Source: Atrichornis clamosus (lineage: Eukaryota > Chordata > Aves > Passeriformes > Menuridae). Taken from it: a DNA stretch of 64,000 nt. The notes below the pieces were generated by a model, which had not been told where the DNA came from, ran no database searches, and was given only the letters and a program-made list of their open reading frames with translations. This document shows, piece by piece, positions 35,431 to 48,700 of the stretch (position 1 is the first letter of the stretch; each line of letters begins with the position of its first letter). The stretch lies in the NCBI GenBank assembly GCA_013400975.1, contig WBMZ01000341.1, positions 1 through 64,000 on the forward strand, read 5' to 3'. The translations under genes were made by a program, and so were the position numbers.

Positions 35431-36954
35431 TAATTAATAACAACATAATAAATCTCTTTTCTTCTAGTCATTCATTGCAACTACAGTGGTTAATCCAGAA
35501 TATGCAATTGTCTATTTTATGAAGGGCACATCTAAACATGGTAAATGATGAAGAATATGTAAAATGCACTCTTCCTCTTTCTGGTAATTCTGTACGGTAA
35601 TATCATTTTAAAATACTGTATTTTCCTCCTTTTTTTCTCTGTATGTCAAAATAATTTCTAAGTGACATGCCTTGACAAACACAGTGATCCCAAACTGACT
35701 GTGTAGCATTCCTATAGTCCACATTCGTACACAGCTATCACACAATTTTTTACAACATTTTAAGAAATCATTTACTTCACCCTGGCATAAGTGCAGACAT
35801 CTACCTTGTACAAAAAAAAAAAAACCAAAAAGGATCACAGAGCACAAGGTTAACATCAGAGAGATGAAAATACAGCATCACAAATCACTTAAGTGTTGAA
35901 GAACTGTGGTTTACACACTGTGACTTTGAAACTGAAGAATGTTTCCTATAATTATCCTATTAAAAATTCATGTTATAAAATCCCATGTTATTGATTTTAG
36001 CACCAATTTTAGGTCTCCAAATTTTCAACATGGCATTCTTCCAGCATGGATAAGGTTCAAATAATTGTATAGATGACTAAAGAAGAAGCTTCAGGTTTAG
36101 CCTACAGAAACAGGCTGTTATCTCCCAGTGTTTGACAAGAGAGAGAAGGAATTTGGGGTTGCACAGTAAAAAAAATTAACACTACTGGCTAGAGCATAAC
36201 AATATTTAGCTTGTACATGTCCATTTCCCCACCTTTCTGTGTGTGGAGTAGTGAACTACAATCTCCTCTGACTCAAAAGGCCAAAAGCCACGAATGTTGT
36301 TGGATCATCAAAAAGTTAGTATCTCAAAAGCATCTCAATAATAAACCCCTGATCAGGAACTCCAGGGAACCACATGAATCTATCTAAAAAGGCTCAGAAG
36401 AAACACAAATGTGATAGTATGGTCACTGAGGAGATTATGCCTCTTCTCCTATTGTAAGATTTAAAGATACAATTTGCCAAGGCATGTTATCTTGAAAATT
36501 TTGCCATTTGTAAAGAAAAGAGAAGGAGAGTTTATTTTCAGAAAATTGTCTAGATACAATTTTCATAGGGTAAGTCTTACCTAAGGAAGTTTACCTTCTG
36601 ATGAGGTCACTATTACAAACCCAACTGAGACAAAACGAGTAATGACTCAGAGACTAACCCCATACCCAAAGCTAGCACTGAGGGTTACTCAAGACAGTAC
36701 TTTGCAAAGAAGCTGAGTTGTTCTGAAAGCCAGAATTATTCTAGCATGAATTCTGATCCATTAAAATTACTTAACCTGCTATCACAAGTGATTTTGATTT
36801 GCCCTACTGAAAGCTAGTAATATTCTTCATTTGCAGAAATGAAGTCTTAAGAGAATGAATCCTCATTAAAAACATGTCCTCTCAGTAAGAAGAATGAGCT
36901 AAGCAATCATGTCCATTTTAATATTATTTGATATGACATATCAAACATTTTAAT

Positions 36955-37575
36955 CAGCAGTGCATTGCTGCAGAAACAAAGGTGAGTGGAATTCTGGGCT
37001 GTATCCACAGGGGTGTTACTTGCTGAGACAGAGATGGGATCATCCCACTCGACTCAGCACTTCCCAGGCCACACCTGGAGTCTGCATCCAGTTCTGCCCC
37101 CACAATTCAAGACAGACACAGACAGACTGGAGAGGGTCCAAAGGAGAGCCATACAGATGGCCATAGGGCTGCAGAACCTGCCCTATGAGGAAAGATTGAA
37201 GGAGTTCCATCTTTTCTCCCTGGAGAAGGCTCAGGAGGATTCTCATCCCAGTATGCCAGTACTTAAAGGGCAGCTACAAAGAGGACAGAGCCTCTCTCTT
37301 CACAACGAGCCACATGGAGAAGATAGGGGGCAACAGGTACAAATTGTACCATGAGAGGTTTCACCTTGACGTAAGAAAGAATTTTTTTACAGTGAGATCA
37401 ATTACTAGAACAACTTCTCCACGAATGTGGTAGAGTCCCCATCCCTGGAGGGTCACAAGTTGTGACCACAAGATGCTAGATAATCTCCTCCAGGCTCCCC
37501 TTCCCATAGGGTGGACCAGATGGTCTTTTGAAGTCCCTTTCAACCTGGACTACTCTATGGTTCTACGATATAGTG
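36955..37575 (+). mobile_element. CR1 LINE 3' fragment
   Basis: A + orientation CR1 tail running from GGAATTCTGGGCTGTATCCA, through AGACTGGAGAGGGTCCAAAG and GAGGAAAGATTGAAGGAG, to the 3' end CCTGGACTACTCTATGGTTC. The terminal repeat is a variant of the usual ATTCTATGA unit. It is degenerate and non-coding, and antisense to SMAP1. Confidence 0.9.
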
Positions 37576-39216
37576 GGTTGATGTGATCTCTCTTTTAATA
37601 CTATCTGAAGTCGTCTACTGCAGGTGTTAATTAAAAGACAACTCTCCAAATGAAATATGCAGGTCTGCTCTCAGTAACACGTATCTCATTTGCAGCTCAG
37701 TGGATTCCAGGTGCTACAGGCTTATTATACTGCTTTTCAATTTGTTACTTAAAAGATCTTAAAGCATTCCCTCCTCTAAAATTATGGGATTTTAACATAC
37801 ATATTATAAACTTTGCCCTTTTTATATCTCACTGAAGAAGCACAGCTGTTGAACACCAATTATAATACTATTTTCATTGCACACTACGTCTCAAGTTAGC
37901 CAATGTAATCCGAGTTCATTACTGTATCATAAAACAGTGTTACCAAGACACTTTTCAAATCATGACCAAAAGAATACAGAAGCCTAGTAATCTCAAAACC
38001 GTATACTGATTAAATTTTAGTTCTTAATTAGGTTGTTGGTCTGCTAAAGGAAAATAAAGGAGAATCAACTTTCCATCAAGTCTAAATTACAGATTTTTTT
38101 AAATTGGCTCATTCTACATTCACTTTACTAGGTTAATTAAGATTTGCTTGCCTACAGTAGCAGATTCCTTGGAATAAGATTATGGACAATACCTACATAA
38201 CCCATACAAAAATGGTACTTTACAGTTAGTGCTACCTCCGGAGGTAAATAACATACATTTTGGATAAGAGTGTGAGTTCTAAAACAGAAAAGACATTTAC
38301 TGTCTCGTTGTCTCATTATTCATAGCTTGAAACAAAGAATTAAGAAAACCCCGTTTTTCTACAAAGTTTTTACAATTACATTTAAAAGACTTATTAGTGT
38401 CCTCCAATATCATGTAGAAATTATGTAGAAAATTAAGAATAATCATTACATTGATATAAAGTGAATAGTCTTAATATCCACTCACAACTTTTAGAAATTT
38501 TCCTAACACTGAACATCAAAAGAAAACAAAAATAGTTACTGGGATATTTTATTCTTCCATTTCCATTTTAAGATTCTAGCAAATGGAAAAAAATACATTA
38601 AGAGCAACACTAGATAAATGAAAGACATATTTTACAAATATGACCTATACGCAACAGTATAGGCAGACAGTACAAATTATTTTACTTCAAACTAGTTTAT
38701 TTACAAGACAAATTCAGTTATCTGTCAGTCAGAAAACAAAAAGGTATATTAGATAAGCATGAATGATGGTTGCTGTCAGTACTCAACATTGAAATGTCCA
38801 ATATATTAAGTTTTACAAGACATTAGCTACAGTCCAACAGTTTACCATTCTTTTAACTAATATAGGAATTGCACGATATAAGGTTTTTACAGATATGTAA
38901 TTCAGATGACCTCAGCATCTTCACTGAAAAGTACATTTATACCATAAACATTGAAATACTACAATCCACAAGCCCTTTGAAGATCACTTTGATAACTTCC
39001 CCTTCCCACAGGAGCTCATTACCCTCCCTAGCAAAACGTAAGTACTGACATACCCACATCCCTATGGCATTTTCCTTTATAGTTCCAAATTCATACATGC
39101 AATCTTATGGTTTTCAGATTCATCCGTAAGCACAGAGAAAATAAAAGTATATCTATTAAAATATAAAACAACGTATCTACGTTTGATTTTAAATCAAGTA
39201 ATTATGTATTGCTTAC

Positions 39217-39301
39217 CAAGTCCTAAAAGGTCAATAGTGGGTTCTGATGACTTTTTTGGACTTGCTTTAGCTTCTGATTGCTGATCCTCTTTCTTCTGTG
39301 G
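39217..39301 (-). CDS. SMAP1: SMAP1 coding exon with clathrin box DLLGL(D)
   Basis: An 85-nt exon encoding PQKKEDQQSEAKASPKKSSE then PTIDLLGL plus the first base of Asp (entry phase 0, exit phase 1). LLGLD is the clathrin heavy-chain binding motif reported for SMAP1. Two acceptors lie 6 nt apart: TACAAG|CCACAG|AAG. I use the upstream one, which follows the T-rich tract directly and supplies Pro-Gln where human SMAP1 has Leu-Gln from memory. The downstream one would start the exon at 39295 and drop those two residues. Donor CTTG|GTAAGC. Confidence 0.92.
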
Positions 39302-39304
39302 CTT
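39296..39304 (-). other. SMAP1: Tandem splice acceptor, 6 nt apart
   Basis: On the - strand, AAG (39302-39304) is followed by CCACAG (39301-39296), giving two possible 3' splice sites in the same phase. Use of the first adds Pro-Gln. The second has the stronger CAG trinucleotide but lies farther from the T tract. Confidence 0.6.
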
Positions 39305-42300
39305 GTAAGGGAAAAAAAAACACACGTAACCTTTCTGAAAAGATTCAGTGGTTAAAAAATTCTCATTAAAGACGCTGCTTCAGTATCAGAAGTAAAAGCC
39401 CTTTTCCATATTTGTTTATCAGAATGAATTTGATTTGTAATAAAGTATGTGGCAGTTATGGTCAAAAAGGACATGGTGCATGACCATAAAAAATTATCTT
39501 TGTACTTTCACTGGTATGTAGTCAATTTTTAAATAAATCTAAGTTCGAAGATAGCTTAAAAATAAGCTGAAGTCTTAAACTGAATAACTACGTACCACGC
39601 AGTAAGCAAAAAGCTGTCTATAATTTATCAACTCATTTCAGCAACCAAACTACACAGTTCTTCAGCATTAAAGAGAAAAAAAAAGAAGTTTCTAAAAGCT
39701 TAAATTTAAAAGTTAGAAGTGAACTACACATTAATTCACCTTCCTCCAAAGAACATCTGCAGAACAGGCAGAATTTACAGATGTTGAGCACCAATGCACA
39801 CAACCTCAGTTCATGATCTTTTCCTTTATAAACCTGAAGGCTGATAACAGCATTCTTCTCCTTCAGAAAAGGGAACCCTATATCTTTTCTTGCCTAGAGG
39901 CTTCAAAATGTATAATAGTATTGATGTGAAATTTGATTATGAAAATTACTTCATAAATCTGTTTATAGTTCTTCTCATACCAATATCAGGCTTATACCAT
40001 GAATCCGTCAAAACATCAATTTCTAAAATGAACACCAACTGGTTTATAGTAGCGACGTGACAAATGCATTTCCTTGCACGCATTTAAGAAGCCTTTGCTC
40101 CATACTTATCACAGCGGACTGGCTGATCAATGAGTACAGCCTTTAAATAGAACAGATTACCCAATAAAGGTGGTGGGGCACTGTCAGGCTGGGCACTGGG
40201 CTGACACCAACAGAACCTGCTTCACTTGGACCTTATCACATTCTTAACATGATTTTGACAGGGTCACTGAGGCTTCTGAGGTTGCTGAAGAATTTAAATC
40301 TTAGTAATTTAGCATTAGGAGAACTTTAAAGTTCAACACATGGGTATAAAGATCTCCTTTTTCAGGTAATCCTTTACTTTCCTCTCCTGCAAACGGAAGA
40401 TAGAGTAACAAGCTTGGTGGTGTAAACAGCACTGAGGAAACTCAAGAGTATTCAAAGACAGTCCAAGTGAACAGAAGCCCGTCCTACTATGGATACTCCT
40501 CTTGCGTGAGCAAGTCCCCACTGAAAATCTCCAGGAAAGAACTCCAAAGAACTGAACTCCAATTCTGCAGTGGCAGGGAACAGGTATCAGCACACTCAAA
40601 CAGATCCTTGCTAATCTCACAGAGAAGTACTTGTTGCCTTTTGCCGAAAATCCTTAGGTTAACTTTACATACCTTGCCCAAGATCCAACTGTTCAGCAAA
40701 TCGCCTGATGGAAAAAAAGTCCAGGGATTCCCTGATTCTATACTATAACTTTCATCACTGGATTGATGATCTGGAGCATAGCACACTGATTCCAAATGCT
40801 CCAAGCAAGTACAGTATATGACAGCATATCAAGAATTTTTTAAAAGTGACAATTTGAAATGAAATTTTCTACAGCTGACCATACCTCAGTAAATATGCCA
40901 TAAACCACAAAATTATTATTAGTATAAACACTAATCAAAATAAACCGTGAGTACTTCAGAACAGATTTTGCCATAAAACTTGACGCATTTGAGTCTCCTC
41001 CACCTCTGTAAGGAACACGATAGGCCACAGAAGCTGTTAAAAGAAGCATTTCTGACATGCTCCTTTATTTCATGAAACTGGCTTTTTTCCCCTTTTGCTT
41101 AAACAGCTTAAAAATTCCAAATATAGAATGATTTCTTTCAACTGAAAAGAAAAACTGCTAGAACTATATTAAATGTGCAAATTTTCATTACTCCGTATTA
41201 GATTTCTGATAACTACCTAAAAACGTAAGTTCAAAATAAATGAAAGCTGGACAGGTTAGTTTTGAATTCAAACTTTTCACAGAAACCAAGCACTTCTGCA
41301 TACATTAGTAAGAAATAGACACACAGAGCTCAAACAGCACTTTCTTTTATTTGGTACTTATTACTGTGGCAAATTAATCTCTTTACCTAAACTAAAAACT
41401 TAAAAATATAGGAGGAATAATCTACTTAGGTTCTCTGCTTTGTCAAATGAACATTTTCAATAAATATTAAATGCATATTTATGTTTCATCACTCTCTAAA
41501 TAAGAAAGGTAATGAACATGCAAGATATAAAAATATCAATTTCTATAAAACCACGATCCCTTAAGATACCCTTTTCCAATATTGTTACTGTTATTTCTTG
41601 ATCAGAAGTTTCTGTCCCATTTTGCTCCCTTGCCAGTATGTAAACTAGATTTTAAGGTTACTTCATAGTTAGTTACCTTAAGAAAACTGCAAAATTATTT
41701 TCAAGCTTGTTAATACAGCAAATATTTCTAGCCATTAATACTGCATTTGTTTCCTTGATGGAGCTTTTCTCTTTAAAGTACTATTCAATGCCTTTACAGT
41801 TACACAGTTTCCACCAACATATTAACCTTCAGTCTGAAAAATGAAAAAAAAAAGCATTAGTCACCTAACATTTACCAATAATACCTCTGTACAATAGTGG
41901 ACACACAAAGCAATATTCAGCAGCTATTTGGAACAACAAAAATCTTCCTCTTACTTTTAATTTTACCCGCAATACTGTTCTGTTCCCCCCATTCTCTCAC
42001 CAGAACATAATTTCCTGGAATTTCCTATCCTCCTGTCTGAGATCTCAATCAATTCTAGAATTTGGTATGCTTTTTTTCTGGTCAAGATGCTTCATGACAT
42101 ACAGGAGGGCTTTTTTGCAAATTCAGAAGACATTTGTTTGGTGCTTAAGGTCTGCCATGATTCACAGATGGACAGGGACTTCTCTAAAGTCACCTACACT
42201 TAGGAATCAATTCAGTAAAGTTGGCACCAATGGGATGAGTTAGCACAAGAAACTTGCACACACACATTTATTCTTAAGAATACCTAAATGACCCCTCACT

Positions 42301-43894
42301 ACCATGCTGCTTCTTGGGACAGTCTTGTTCTCTGGTCCCAGGGATCCTGGGCTGACTGCACTGTGGTCCACTTGAAGTAGGTATAATGAAAAGCAATGCC
42401 TTACTTAAGTGTTTTGTAACAGCGATCATGTCGTATTTCTGGGTCTGGAGCAGAGAACCTCAAGTGGTCTCTTCCACCCGTATAATTTTGGCATAAACAA
42501 GGTGCTGGAACTTTTGGAAAAGAACAAAAAGGGAAGTCACATTGGAGTCACTAGAAAATTTTATTCCGAATCAAAAAGAGAAATGTGGTATTTAATTTCT
42601 TCTTAACAGTTTTGCTCCAACAGGACTCATACATGACTAAGCTTTATGTAGAGAGTGGCCTTTTGAGGTGGTAACGCTAAGTACTGCGCACAGTGAGCAC
42701 AGAAGTGTGCAACAGCAAAAATGCCTGCATAACAAGGCAGTGACATTTCTTAAACTTACTGTTTAATTTAGTGTTGTATTTTATCTAAAAATTACCACAT
42801 TTTGTAGAGGTGCAAGGTAGCATGACAAATGTTTGGGAGTCTTGCTGCACTGAGATTCATCTCAGTTTCTATTACTAGTCTGCTTGACTCCCACAGCAAT
42901 TATTTTTAAGTATTGACACCAGTACCAGATAACCTATTCCTTGTTGTGCCCTTTGGAATAAGGCTGCATAAAAAATAGGAGACTAAGCAGCATTAAGTCA
43001 ACTAAAAATAGCATTAAACATCTGATATGAAAAAGGCAAGTAGAAGGGAACAGGTACACAATTCTGTGCATTTATTTTCAGCGGAGCCTTCAAGGTTACC
43101 TGGGCTACTACTTTTTTTTTTTTACGACATTCAAGATTGTCTTAGTAATTTATGTGGTTTTAGTGAACAAAGTACATGGCTACAGCAATTCGTAGATATA
43201 TTTACTCCAGGTTGTGTATTAACAGCTTCTCATTCAAAATCATTTTTATGCTGCTAGTACATTCTTCTGAAACACTGTCCTTGCAAGCAGCAGAGCATCA
43301 AGACATCTTTGACACACAGGCCTTACATGGCCATTTTTCACAGTTGTCACTAATGGCCACTACATTACTCTTCAGGGTTGTTCTCATGTTGGAGACCTAC
43401 TGAAAGCAAGCAAGGTCCACTGCCTTAAATTGAGATTATTGAAAACAATTTCTTTGCAAATAACACTGAAAGAAAGTGAAGCCAGAACAACCTTCCAGGG
43501 AGTTGATTCTTTTGCATCTTCCACATAATCAGCTTATTTTCTAGCATGACTTGGAATTTTTTACTGTAAGAAAAACTGAGCCCTTGCTATGAAAAGAGCC
43601 ACAATAACTAATTTAAGTTACCCCCTGTTCAGCAAGTATTAGAAACTTTTGCCAAATTAAGGAGGCAAATAAAGAACTAACTTTGCACGTCTTTCAAATA
43701 TTTCCCCATATAAAACATGTCTTTTCAGTAGAGGAGAAGATTATTCAGATCTAGTATGGGCACTATAATTTTTGCAATCATGTAGATGACAGGTAACTGG
43801 GATACAATAATCCTTTATGTTTTATTTTCCAATGCTGTCCTTTTAACTTTACTCAAGTATACTGTTCTGTCACTCTCATCTTCAGGGGCAAGAA

Positions 43895-44145
43895 GGAAGA
43901 CTCGGGGAACAACTGGTTGCTCAGACTCAGGTGATAGAACAACTAACCTGGAAACCACTTGCAGGCACATGAACAAGAAAGGTAATGGGAGGAGTCAGCA
44001 TGGCTTCACCAAGAGGAAGTCATGCTTGACCAAACCAACAGCTTTTAACAACGTCATGACTGGCTTGGCAGACAAGGCGGGGAGCATTGCAGGGTGTCTT
44101 CCTTTACTTCAATAAGGTTTTTGATGCTGTTGATAACTGATAAAG
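43895..44145 (+). mobile_element. CR1 LINE internal ORF2 (reverse transcriptase) fragment
   Basis: A + orientation piece of CR1 ORF2 encoding HMNKKGNGRSQHGFTKRKSC followed by LTKPTAFNNVMTGLADKAGS. This matches the conserved QHGFTKGKSCLTNLIAF segment of CR1 reverse transcriptase. The frame then breaks before the catalytic region. An internal fragment without the CR1 3' end is unusual for target-primed insertion and implies later deletion of its 3' part. Confidence 0.82.
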
Positions 44146-45610
44146 TTACCATCATGGAAACAATTCCCCCTTCAAGTTCCTGCTCTCATTTATTTCTCTG
44201 TTTCATACCCAGTGATGACTGACTCCCAATTTTATACCCAAATCAAGATACATCAAAATCCTGCCTGCTGTACATCTACAATAGAATAATGTGACAATAT
44301 GGTATTAATACCACATCCGCAAGTAGTCCTTAGGTAACAAGATTAATCATCTTTCAATATCTAAGGAGCAAATATTTAAAAATATTTATGAACTCCTCAT
44401 AACTTTACCTCTACAAAAATGAACTTTACCAAAATGAACAACTAAGAAATTATGTCTACACATAAGAACAGCATCTCTTTCCTATTTAATTAAAATGGAA
44501 ATGCAGAAATGAATATTTGGACCTTCACATAATTTCCCACACACTGTCACTGTAAATCAACTTGTGTGAAACTACTGGATAGAAATATATATACTGGCAA
44601 TCTCCATATAACTCCACATTGCACCTTGGTCAACTTTAATGTTTCGTGCTAAGAAACCATCACAAAATCCAAAAGCAGACAAAAGTGGAGAAGATCAGGT
44701 CAACTCTAGTTTATTTGATTTTAAAGCAACCAAGTGCACAAGCCTACTTTAATCTCACATTGAGATGATGCCTTCATTAGTGGAAGCTACACCAGCCAGT
44801 CTTCTTGTCATTCATAGAGATACTGGCTATGATTTAATTCATCTTGGTCATTTCCCTACCATTAGAAAATGGTACAGTTAATCACTTATCAATCCTGCTC
44901 ATTGACCCACAATTCCAGCTCTAAGATTTTATAGTAATTTCCAGTCCATCAGGTCTTGATGAAAAAGCTACAAAAATTTGTACCAAATTTTTGAGGTTTA
45001 TTTTGCTACAATTCTGACTATATCCTTTAAGATGAAAAGAACACCATTGTCAAAAACTTCCCAATTTACACAGAATGAGACAGTTTTCCATTCCATCATG
45101 AAAGACTATCTTTTAACTCAGCGAATTGCATTTAATGTTGCATTGTTCTGCCACCCTCCTTCATTATTTCTTTACTAATTTTCTGCAACAATAGAAGTTA
45201 CCTGAGGTTTATTTTTTTTAAATAGAGTAAGAATACCAGTTTAGGCCAGCAAAAAAACCCCAAACTTTCTACTAGGTCTCAATTTAAAAAACAAAGCTCC
45301 ATTTTATAGAAATCAATATTAGCTTTTATTGAGCTCTCACAATGGATTGCCCTCAATATACCACCAGTTACACCATTCTAGTTCAATCTAATTTATGTGA
45401 AGTACTTTTCTTGAATTAAATGAAACCAAATAAATCAGTGAGTAACAGGGTTAACTACACTATTCATACATTAAATTCTGGAGTTGATTTTACAGACTTG
45501 TTTCTCTCTCTTGTATGTTACTCTAAAGAAAATTGTTAATAAATAAGGATGTGTCTTTGACAAGGGAACTGATAGCTACTTTACACCATCTATTTTGCAA
45601 ACTAATCGCC

Positions 45611-45735
45611 TGTATGCGTCTGGCTGGGATGGAGTTCACATTCTCCATAGCAATCAATAAGGTGCTATACTTTGGATTTGTGGCTACAACACTGTTGATA
45701 ACACACCAGTGTTTTGGCTATTGCTGAGCAGTGAT
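45611..45735 (+). mobile_element. Decayed LTR fragment related to the 31406 LTR
   Basis: The sequence TGTATGCGTCTGGCTGGGAT, then TGGAGTTCACATTCTCCATA, ACTTTGGATTTGTGGCTACA and GTTGATAACACACCAG parallels the first part of the solo LTR at 31406-31987 in order and orientation, with many substitutions. The remainder of the LTR is not recognisable. It is an older insertion of the same or a sister family, also antisense to SMAP1. Confidence 0.75.
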
Positions 45736-48700
45736 ACTTTTGGTAACTGTATCATTTTAGTTTTGCTAGCTTTGCATAACTATATTTCTTATCTTGCTAA
45801 TTTAAGGAAGCTAACCACTCAGCACCTCGTTAAGTATGTTCAGGGTCTGCACACAAACACACATACATATACACCTAGAGTCAGCTACACTTCACTGTTG
45901 GTACATTTTCTTCACAACCACCTTCTCTTTCCTTTCTCTGGCATTCTATAGAATTCTGTTTGTCAAACAGAAGCAAGGAGCACATTAGTCAGGTGAATCA
46001 ACCTATATATGGAACTCATGCTATAAACCACAGCGAACTCCCAAATTCAGTTTTCCCATTGAAGCTTAGCATACGCAGGCCTCAAAGCTCTGAATCTGAG
46101 CGTTATAGTTTTGCAGTAGACTCATCCAAAGGTAGACTCACAGTCCTTGGAATGGGCAGCAATGCTTTCTCACAGAAACTTAGAGCACAAGTCTGCAGGA
46201 GATGGGATCATGAAGAACATTAAGTAACACCTGAAGCATAAGTCACATACTCTAGGAAGTCCAGGATGTCAGTTGGGTATCTCATCAAATTTTCTTCGGC
46301 CAGCTATTTTTGGAGATAACCATTAAATTACTGATTCATTCTGCCTCATAAAAAAAGGAAAAAATCCAAAAGCATTGCCAAGACAATCCCCTTCTTCCTC
46401 TGTACAAAGATTGTAGTACAGCACATATGATGTTGCCTGTAGGGGATATGGTTATATCTGGGCATGCCAAAAAGCAGGAGGGTCAGTATCACTGTGACTG
46501 GATGTCACACACCAATTAAATTAACATACACAACAGGATGCTATGAGGTCTATAGCTGATGTCACTGATGTTCCCTTTCTGCAAAACAACAAGCTTGTCC
46601 TTTCCCAACGCTCAGCACCATGCCCAAATACATGTCTGGCTATTAGGTGCACAAGATAGGCAGGGAAAGACAAAAGGGAAGTGGAAAGCTTTACGCCAGC
46701 TTGCTTGGTTGACAGAGCAGACAACATATGTGAGGTCTTCTGGTAAGTGTTGGACTTTGAACAATAAAACAGTAAGAATATTCAGATCTAACATCAACAA
46801 CATTGCTCTGCAGTCAACCCCACTGCCTTTTTTTAATTGCTATTGTAGTAAAATTTAAAAAAAAAATCCAAGTTTGTTAAACAATCAAGGACACTGGTAT
46901 TCTTTCAAAACATTGTTTAATATGCTCACACGCTCTAGAGCCTACGGTCAGTCCCAATTCATGGGCTACTCCTCTGCACAGCCCTGTTCACCAGAACACT
47001 CTCCTCTGACAGGCAGCTGAGGCCATTCTGCACTGGAATTGAGCCTGAATGAAACAAACTTTTTTGGTAAGGTCTGGTTCAAAAGTGCCAGCACAGAGTG
47101 AAAATACTGTGGCTATTTTACTTTATAAATGGGTGATTCAATTTCCATTTTCTGCTTCTCTAACCTCATGCAAGTTATCATCATATGTACAGATTTTAAG
47201 GGTTTAACAGTTCTAAAAGACATGACACCCGATAGAAATATAAACCCCCCCAAATACTTTAAAAACAAGCAGAATTTTGCCAAATTCACTACTAGCAGAT
47301 ACTAATGTAAATAATTTAGCAGAATTCAACACCAGCATTTAGGATTATCATTGATTTATTCTTATTTACATTGTGTGAGAGCATTAAAAGGAGTAGCATA
47401 CCTAGTGCAAGACATAAGCCACATAACTAATAGCTCTGAAGAAGAAAAACACTGCTGTCAGAGCAGTCATAAGTTACTAATCTAAAAATCTCTCCTACTC
47501 TGAAGCAAGAGATCAGTCACTGTCAAAAATCTGATTCATCCGCTGTCCAGTCTACTTATCTGCTCCTATTTTCTTTCATATTTAATATTAAACACAAGAA
47601 ATACTTCTCTACACATTTTCCTCAATTTTCCACTTTAATGAAAAATTCATATGAATCTAGAACTCAGTCTGTCTAAAACACTTCTGACTACCAATGCATT
47701 TCTAACTTATATTCCCTACCTTAACTACAAGAAGCTTTATGAAAGCTGAAGACCCATCACATAATTTTGTGAAAAGCACTTCTAACTTACTTAAAAGCAA
47801 TTTCCAGTTTACTCGCTAGAGCTCATATATACCTCTACGGTTACTGAACAAAAGCTTTCCTTTACTCTTATTAGGTAGGAATAGTATGCCTTGTGCATAA
47901 AGCAATTGGATTCCTTCCCTCTTCATTACCTGCTTGCAATAAAACTTGCAAGAGAGCATAAACATTTGAGAATTGCCATATGAGAAAATAATGTTAGTAA
48001 TTTACTATAAGCTTGCAAAAGGTTTGTAGATATGATTTTTCCTGACAGCTCATATACGTATGCTATACAAAGTTTAGTCCAATTCTATTTACAGCATTAC
48101 TCATGTAGGCATCCTAGAATTTTTAAAGAATGTTTTTATAGCCTTTGTACCTGATGTGCAAATAAGTAAAAACTAATCTTTTCATAATATTTAATTTAAA
48201 TGACATTAAAGATGAATTGTGTTACTCTGTTTACCCTTCAATTAAGATACCAGCATTTTTTTTATGCAGACTTGCAACTAAAGAAACTTAGAAATCAGAC
48301 TAACTCTTCAGAACTCAGGATACTTTTTGCAAGTAATGAACTCCTGCTTTGCCTAACTAGCAAAAAAGCCAGAAAACAGATGTACTATGTTGAAACTCAA
48401 GTTATACTATAGTGCTACCACTATGAAGTTGTAGAGTGATTCTGTGATTCTGCAATCAAACTCTGACACATTTATAATCAAGGGAAAAACCTGCATGTCA
48501 ACAACAACAACAAAAAAGCCACCATTCTTATTTATCAAACTAGAATTACCTTGAACCAAACAAAGAGCCAACCCAAGGGGAAAATGTAAATTTACTATAA
48601 GAGCCTATTGCAATTATTGCAGTGAATCACTCACAGACACTGAACTACTCACAGTCACCCGGATAAGACAATTGAAGGCATTCACATTAAGCAAACCAAC

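Larger units (their letters stand above)
30212..39216 (-). other. SMAP1: SMAP1 intron, 9,005 nt
   Basis: Donor CTTG|GTAAGC, acceptor TTTTTTTAG. This intron splits the clathrin-box codons. It contains a solo LTR (31406-31987) and two CR1 pieces (about 35205-35430 and 36955-37575), all in + orientation, antisense to SMAP1. The remaining AT-rich sequence, including 31990-35200 and 37580-39200, shows only short simple repeats. Confidence 0.85.

Noticed and set aside
35205..37575. One CR1 copy split by an insertion
   Set aside because: The end of the first fragment and the start of the second cover the same part of CR1, so they are two independent insertions.
48436..48456. Possible CR1 terminal repeat (GATTCTGTGATTCTG)
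   Set aside because: No CR1 body is recognisable beside it, so two repeat units could be chance.
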